From an uncultured Oscillospiraceae bacterium (GTDB lineage Bacteria > Bacillota > Clostridia > Oscillospirales > Acutalibacteraceae): a stretch of 64,000 nucleotides of DNA. The stretch covers positions 1 to 64,000 of the forward strand of contig UQLR01000010.1 in NCBI GenBank assembly GCA_900541975.1, given 5' to 3'. The position numbers and the translations under genes were made by a program. Under the pieces are notes generated by a model. It did no database searches. It was not told where the DNA came from and was given only the letters and a program-made list of their open reading frames with translations. This document shows positions 60,765-64,000 of this stretch, piece after piece; position 1 is the first letter of the stretch; every line of letters starts with the position of its first letter.

Positions 60765-62183
60765 ATGAAGCGGTATAGAGGCCTTTCCGCCTTTTTGATT
60801 GTGGCGCTCCTTTTGTGGGTTATGCCTTTTTCAGCCGGTGCAGCTGGAGAATTTGAAGTAGAGAACGGCGTACTTATAAAATATAACGGAACCGGGCAGG
60901 CGGTGACGATTCCCTCTGGCGTATATTCTATTGGAGATGGAGCCTTTGCGGGAAATACACGGATAAAAAGCGTTACAATTCCTGACTATGTGTATTATAT
61001 TGGCAACAATGCCTTCAATGGTTGTAACAATTTGCAAACGGTAGATTACGCAGACAGTATTGTTTCGGTGGGCGCGCATGCGTTTGAAGATACAGCCTGG
61101 CTTGCCTCCCAAAGCGATCCATATGTTTGTATCAACACGGTTTTAATTGCCTATAACAGTACAGAAAAGGCGGCTTCTGTACCGCAGGGCGTTGTTTCCA
61201 TTGCCGCCTATGCGTTTGCAAATCATCTGGATGTTACATCGGTCACACTCTCGGACAGCGTGCTGGAAATAGGAGAGGGCGCTTTTTTTGACTGCCAGAA
61301 CCTTGCGTCTGTTTCCATACCGCAGACGGTCCAGTCAATTGGTCCACTTGCTTTTGAAAACACAAAATGGCTTGCCGGCTACAAGGAAGATTTTGTTGTG
61401 CAGGGCGATGGTATTTTAATAAAATATAATGGGAATTCTGCAAATGCAGCAATCCCTGACAACGTCCGGCAGATTGCAGCAGGTGCTTTTTACCAAAATA
61501 AGACAGTTCAGTCTATAACAATACCGCAGAGCGTATTTAGTATAGGGATGCGGGCGTTTTCAGGCTGCAGCAAACTTGCAAAACTTGCATTGCCTGCAAG
61601 CGTGTTTTTTATTGATGACCAGGCTTTTGCAGACTGTACAGCTTTGACTGCGGTACGGATCCCCAAAACGGTAGCTTATTTGGGAAGTGGAGCATTTTCA
61701 GGCTGTACGGCGCTTACCACCGCCACGATAGACGGCGGGTTTCATACCTTGTCCAGTAAAACGTTTTCAGGCTGCACGGCGCTTGAGAATGTAACGGTGG
61801 GGATCGCTGTGACAAATATACAAAGCCAGGTGTTTTCAGGCTGCACAGGGCTTAAGCAGATCAAACTGCTGGATACTGTTGCGGAAATAGCGTTGGATGC
61901 GTTTATAAATTGTCCGCAGCTTTCTATTTCAGGCTATCGTTTAAGTTATGCCTATACGTATGCAAGATCCTGTAATATTGCTTTCCAGGCGCTCAGTGAA
62001 AAGGCCGGCGATGTAAACGGCGACGGAAGCGTGTTGCTTACAGACGTGCTGGAAATACAGAAATATTTATCGGCTGTATCTCAACTGACGCCATTCCAGT
62101 TAAAAATTGCCGACTATGACGGAAACGACAGCGTAAACACCAGTGATGTATTGGCAATACAAAGGGCGATTGCCAGGTTGTAA
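60765..62183 (+). CDS. Secreted leucine-rich repeat protein with C-terminal dockerin
   Basis: A 472-residue exported protein. A signal peptide (FLIVALLLWVMPFSAGAAG) is followed by about a dozen BspA-type LRR_5 repeats such as VYSIGDGAFAGNTRIKSVTI and VTNIQSQVFSGCTGLKQIKL. The last 65 residues are a type I dockerin with two calcium loops: GDVNGDGSVLLTDVLEIQKY and ADYDGNDSVNTSDVLAIQ. The dockerin would plug the protein into a cohesin scaffold or a simpler surface complex; no cohesin is in the window. The repeats suggest binding to host or food matrix. Confidence 0.93.
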   Translation: MKRYRGLSAFLIVALLLWVMPFSAGAAGEFEVENGVLIKYNGTGQAVTIPSGVYSIGDGAFAGNTRIKSVTIPDYVYYIGNNAFNGCNNLQTVDYADSIVSVGAHAFEDTAWLASQSDPYVCINTVLIAYNSTEKAASVPQGVVSIAAYAFANHLDVTSVTLSDSVLEIGEGAFFDCQNLASVSIPQTVQSIGPLAFENTKWLAGYKEDFVVQGDGILIKYNGNSANAAIPDNVRQIAAGAFYQNKTVQSITIPQSVFSIGMRAFSGCSKLAKLALPASVFFIDDQAFADCTALTAVRIPKTVAYLGSGAFSGCTALTTATIDGGFHTLSSKTFSGCTALENVTVGIAVTNIQSQVFSGCTGLKQIKLLDTVAEIALDAFINCPQLSISGYRLSYAYTYARSCNIAFQALSEKAGDVNGDGSVLLTDVLEIQKYLSAVSQLTPFQLKIADYDGNDSVNTSDVLAIQRAIARL

Positions 62184-62204
62184 TGAAAAGAAAAGGCGCA
62201 CCGC

Positions 62205-62233
62205 TTGACAGCGTTATAAAACTGTGCTACGAT
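62205..62233 (+). promoter_or_regulatory. SigA promoter of thrS
   Basis: TTGACA (62205-62210), 17 bp, TACGAT (62228-62233), just before the T-box leader. Confidence 0.85.
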
Positions 62234-62239
62234 TATTGA

Positions 62240-62474
62240 AAATGTAAAAAGTGCTGAGAAGGAAGAAAACGGCCGTATTTTTGCGTCAGAGAGCATGCGC
62301 CGCAGGCTGAAAGCGCAGCAGCAGAAAGGCTGTTTTTACCACCTTTGAGCGCGCGCCGGTAGCAAGGCGCGCCGTTTGACCGCGTTACAGGTTGCGTAAG
62401 GGCAGAGTATTTCTGCTGAAATTGGGTGGAACCACGGGCACAGCCTCGTCCCTTTGGGATGAGGCTGTTTTTTG
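62240..62474 (+). ncRNA. T-box riboswitch of thrS
   Basis: The T-box sequence GGGTGGAACCACGGG is at 62424-62438. The terminator is CAGCCTCGTCCC (62441-62452) with 62456-62467, followed by six Ts. ACC at 62341-62343 directly before TTTGA is the likely specifier and fits threonine. Confidence 0.93.
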
Positions 62475-62507
62475 TGTAATAAAAAACAGGAAAGGAATGT
62501 ATAAAAA

Positions 62508-64000
62508 ATGATCCAGGTAACATTGAAAAACGGCGCTGTGAAGGAGTATGAAAAAAACACTCCTGTGGCGGAAGTTGCAAAATCGTTGGGCGGCGGCCTG
62601 TTTAAAGCCGTGTGTGCCTGTAAAATAGACGGTTCTGTATGCGATTTGCGTACAGAGCTTACAAAGGATTGTACGCTGGAGCTTTTAACGTTTGAAGACG
62701 ATGAAGGAAAAAAGGCCTTTTGGCATACGGCCTCCCATGTGCTGGCGCAGGCGGTTAAAAAGCTGTATCCAAGCGCCAGAATTGCAATTGGCCCGGCTGT
62801 AGACAACGGGTTTTACTATGATTTTGATGTGGAAAAGCCTTTTACACAGGAAGATTTGGAAAGCATAGAAGCGGAAATGAAGTCTATTATAAAAAGCGGC
62901 CTTACGCTTGAAAGGTTTACGCTCGCGCCGGACGCGGCGATCAGGCTTTTGCAGGAGATGGAAGAGCCGTATAAGGTAGAGCTTGCAAACGAGCATGCAC
63001 AAAAGGGCGAGCCGATCAGCTTTTATAAACAGGGGGAATTTACAGACCTGTGCGCGGGACCGCACCTGCTGACGGTAGCGCCGTTGAAGGCAATCAAGCT
63101 TACAAACTGCACGGGTGCATACTGGCGGGGCGATGCAAAAAATGCACAGCTTTGTAGGGTGTATGGAACGGCGTTCCCAAAGGCTTCCCAGCTGGAGGAG
63201 TACCTCAAAAGGGTAGAAGAGGCAAAAAGCCGCGACCATAACAAGCTGGGCCGCGAATTGGAGCTTTTTACAACATCTGACCTGATTGGCCAGGGGCTTC
63301 CTGTTTTGCTCCCAAAGGGGGCGCGTATTATTCAGACGCTGCAACGCTTTGTGGAGGATGAGGAGCAAAAGCGCGGCTGGCTTTTGACAAAAACGCCCTA
63401 TATGGCAAAAAGCGACTTGTACAAGCTTTCTGGCCATTGGGATCATTACAAGGACGGTATGTTTGTAATGGGCGACGAGGAAAACGACAAAGAGGTTTTT
63501 GCATTGCGCCCCATGACCTGCCCGTTCCAGTATCAGGCATATTTAAACAGAGGGCGTTCGTACAGAGACCTTCCCCTGCGCTACAATGAAACGTCTACCC
63601 TGTTCCGCAATGAGGCTAGCGGAGAAATGCACGGATTAATTCGCGTACGCCAGTTTACAATTTCAGAGGGACATTTAATGTGTACGCCTGAACAGCTGGA
63701 GCAGGAATTTAAAAGCTGTCTGGAGCTTGCCATTTATATGCTGAAAACGCTGGGGCTTTATGAAGATGTTTCTTACCGTTTCTCGCAATGGGATCCCGAC
63801 GACAGGGAAAAGTTTATTGGAACGCCGGAACAATGGGACGAGGCGCAGAGCGCCATGAAAAAAATTCTGGATCATTTGGAGATTCCGTATGTGGTTGGGA
63901 TTGGAGAAGCAGCTTTTTACGGGCCGAAACTTGATATCCAGATTCGGAATGTTCATGGTAAGGAAGATACGCTGATTACATTGCAGATCGACCAGATGCT
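62508..64000 (+). CDS. thrS: Threonyl-tRNA synthetase (partial, runs off the window)
   Basis: The first 497 codons are present; about 140 more should follow. An N-terminal TGS domain (MIQVTLKNGAVKEYEKNTPV), the editing domain with HTASHVLAQAV and YWRGDAKNAQL, and class II core parts (RPMTCPFQYQ, LPLRYNETSTLFRNEASGEM, GLIRVRQFTISEGH) are all recognisable. AAAGGAATG gives a ribosome binding site before the ATG. The gene is under the T-box leader. Confidence 0.97.
   Translation, partial: MIQVTLKNGAVKEYEKNTPVAEVAKSLGGGLFKAVCACKIDGSVCDLRTELTKDCTLELLTFEDDEGKKAFWHTASHVLAQAVKKLYPSARIAIGPAVDNGFYYDFDVEKPFTQEDLESIEAEMKSIIKSGLTLERFTLAPDAAIRLLQEMEEPYKVELANEHAQKGEPISFYKQGEFTDLCAGPHLLTVAPLKAIKLTNCTGAYWRGDAKNAQLCRVYGTAFPKASQLEEYLKRVEEAKSRDHNKLGRELELFTTSDLIGQGLPVLLPKGARIIQTLQRFVEDEEQKRGWLLTKTPYMAKSDLYKLSGHWDHYKDGMFVMGDEENDKEVFALRPMTCPFQYQAYLNRGRSYRDLPLRYNETSTLFRNEASGEMHGLIRVRQFTISEGHLMCTPEQLEQEFKSCLELAIYMLKTLGLYEDVSYRFSQWDPDDREKFIGTPEQWDEAQSAMKKILDHLEIPYVVGIGEAAFYGPKLDIQIRNVHGKEDTLITLQIDQM

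Overview
The window looks like the chromosome of a low-to-mid GC Gram-positive anaerobe of the class Clostridia. Evidence: T-box leaders before alaS and thrS, a SpoIID-type sporulation hydrolase, ThyX instead of ThyA, an MltG / U32 peptidase / AlaRS neighbourhood, a dockerin-tailed leucine-rich surface protein and strong AGGAGG ribosome binding sites. An oscillospiraceous or ruminococcal relative is a guess; nothing here fixes the genus.

Layout. 1-9076 is chromosome: an Agr-like GHKL kinase and LytTR regulator pair, a GNAT enzyme, a ferredoxin, a glycosyltransferase / esterase / lipoprotein operon and pcrA. 9077-45380 is one conserved clostridial gene of about 273 codons, cut in two by a prophage of about 35.5 kb (9182-44675). 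The two halves meet in an imperfect 12-bp att core, and joining them restores one open frame. 45391-64000 is chromosome again: ferritin-like protein, amidase, thyX-tmk, DUF2156-GNAT, DJ-1, formyl-THF cyclo-ligase, mltG, U32 peptidase, alaS, spoIID, a membrane protein, the LRR-dockerin protein and the start of thrS.

The prophage runs from left to right as follows: a large serine recombinase beside attL; cargo (an autoinhibited Fic protein, an internally duplicated membrane protein, a candidate small RNA); a lysogeny switch with divergent repressor and Cro-like genes and perfect promoters; an early region of small proteins with a MazG-like enzyme; an HUH replication protein; then a podovirus-like late operon. 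That operon holds TerS, TerL, portal, a Prp-type protease, scaffold, an N4-gp56-type capsid protein, connector and nozzle-like proteins, a repeat-rich virion protein, a 2,641-residue polyvalent virion protein and an SGNH-hydrolase spike. Endolysin and holins follow. I see no tape measure, tail tube or sheath gene.

The right arm (about 40.6-44.64 kb) is accessory. It carries an AT-rich Panacea (PanA-like) antitoxin coupled to a membrane partner, then an I-C-like leader and a CRISPR array of 29 repeats and 28 spacers. No cas gene occurs in the window. The array ends in a perfect 15-bp hairpin about 25 bp from attR, so it lies inside the mobile element. The most interesting reading is a temperate phage that carries a large cas-less CRISPR array, probably dependent on Cas proteins encoded elsewhere in the host, while sitting reversibly in a host gene that may belong to sporulation.
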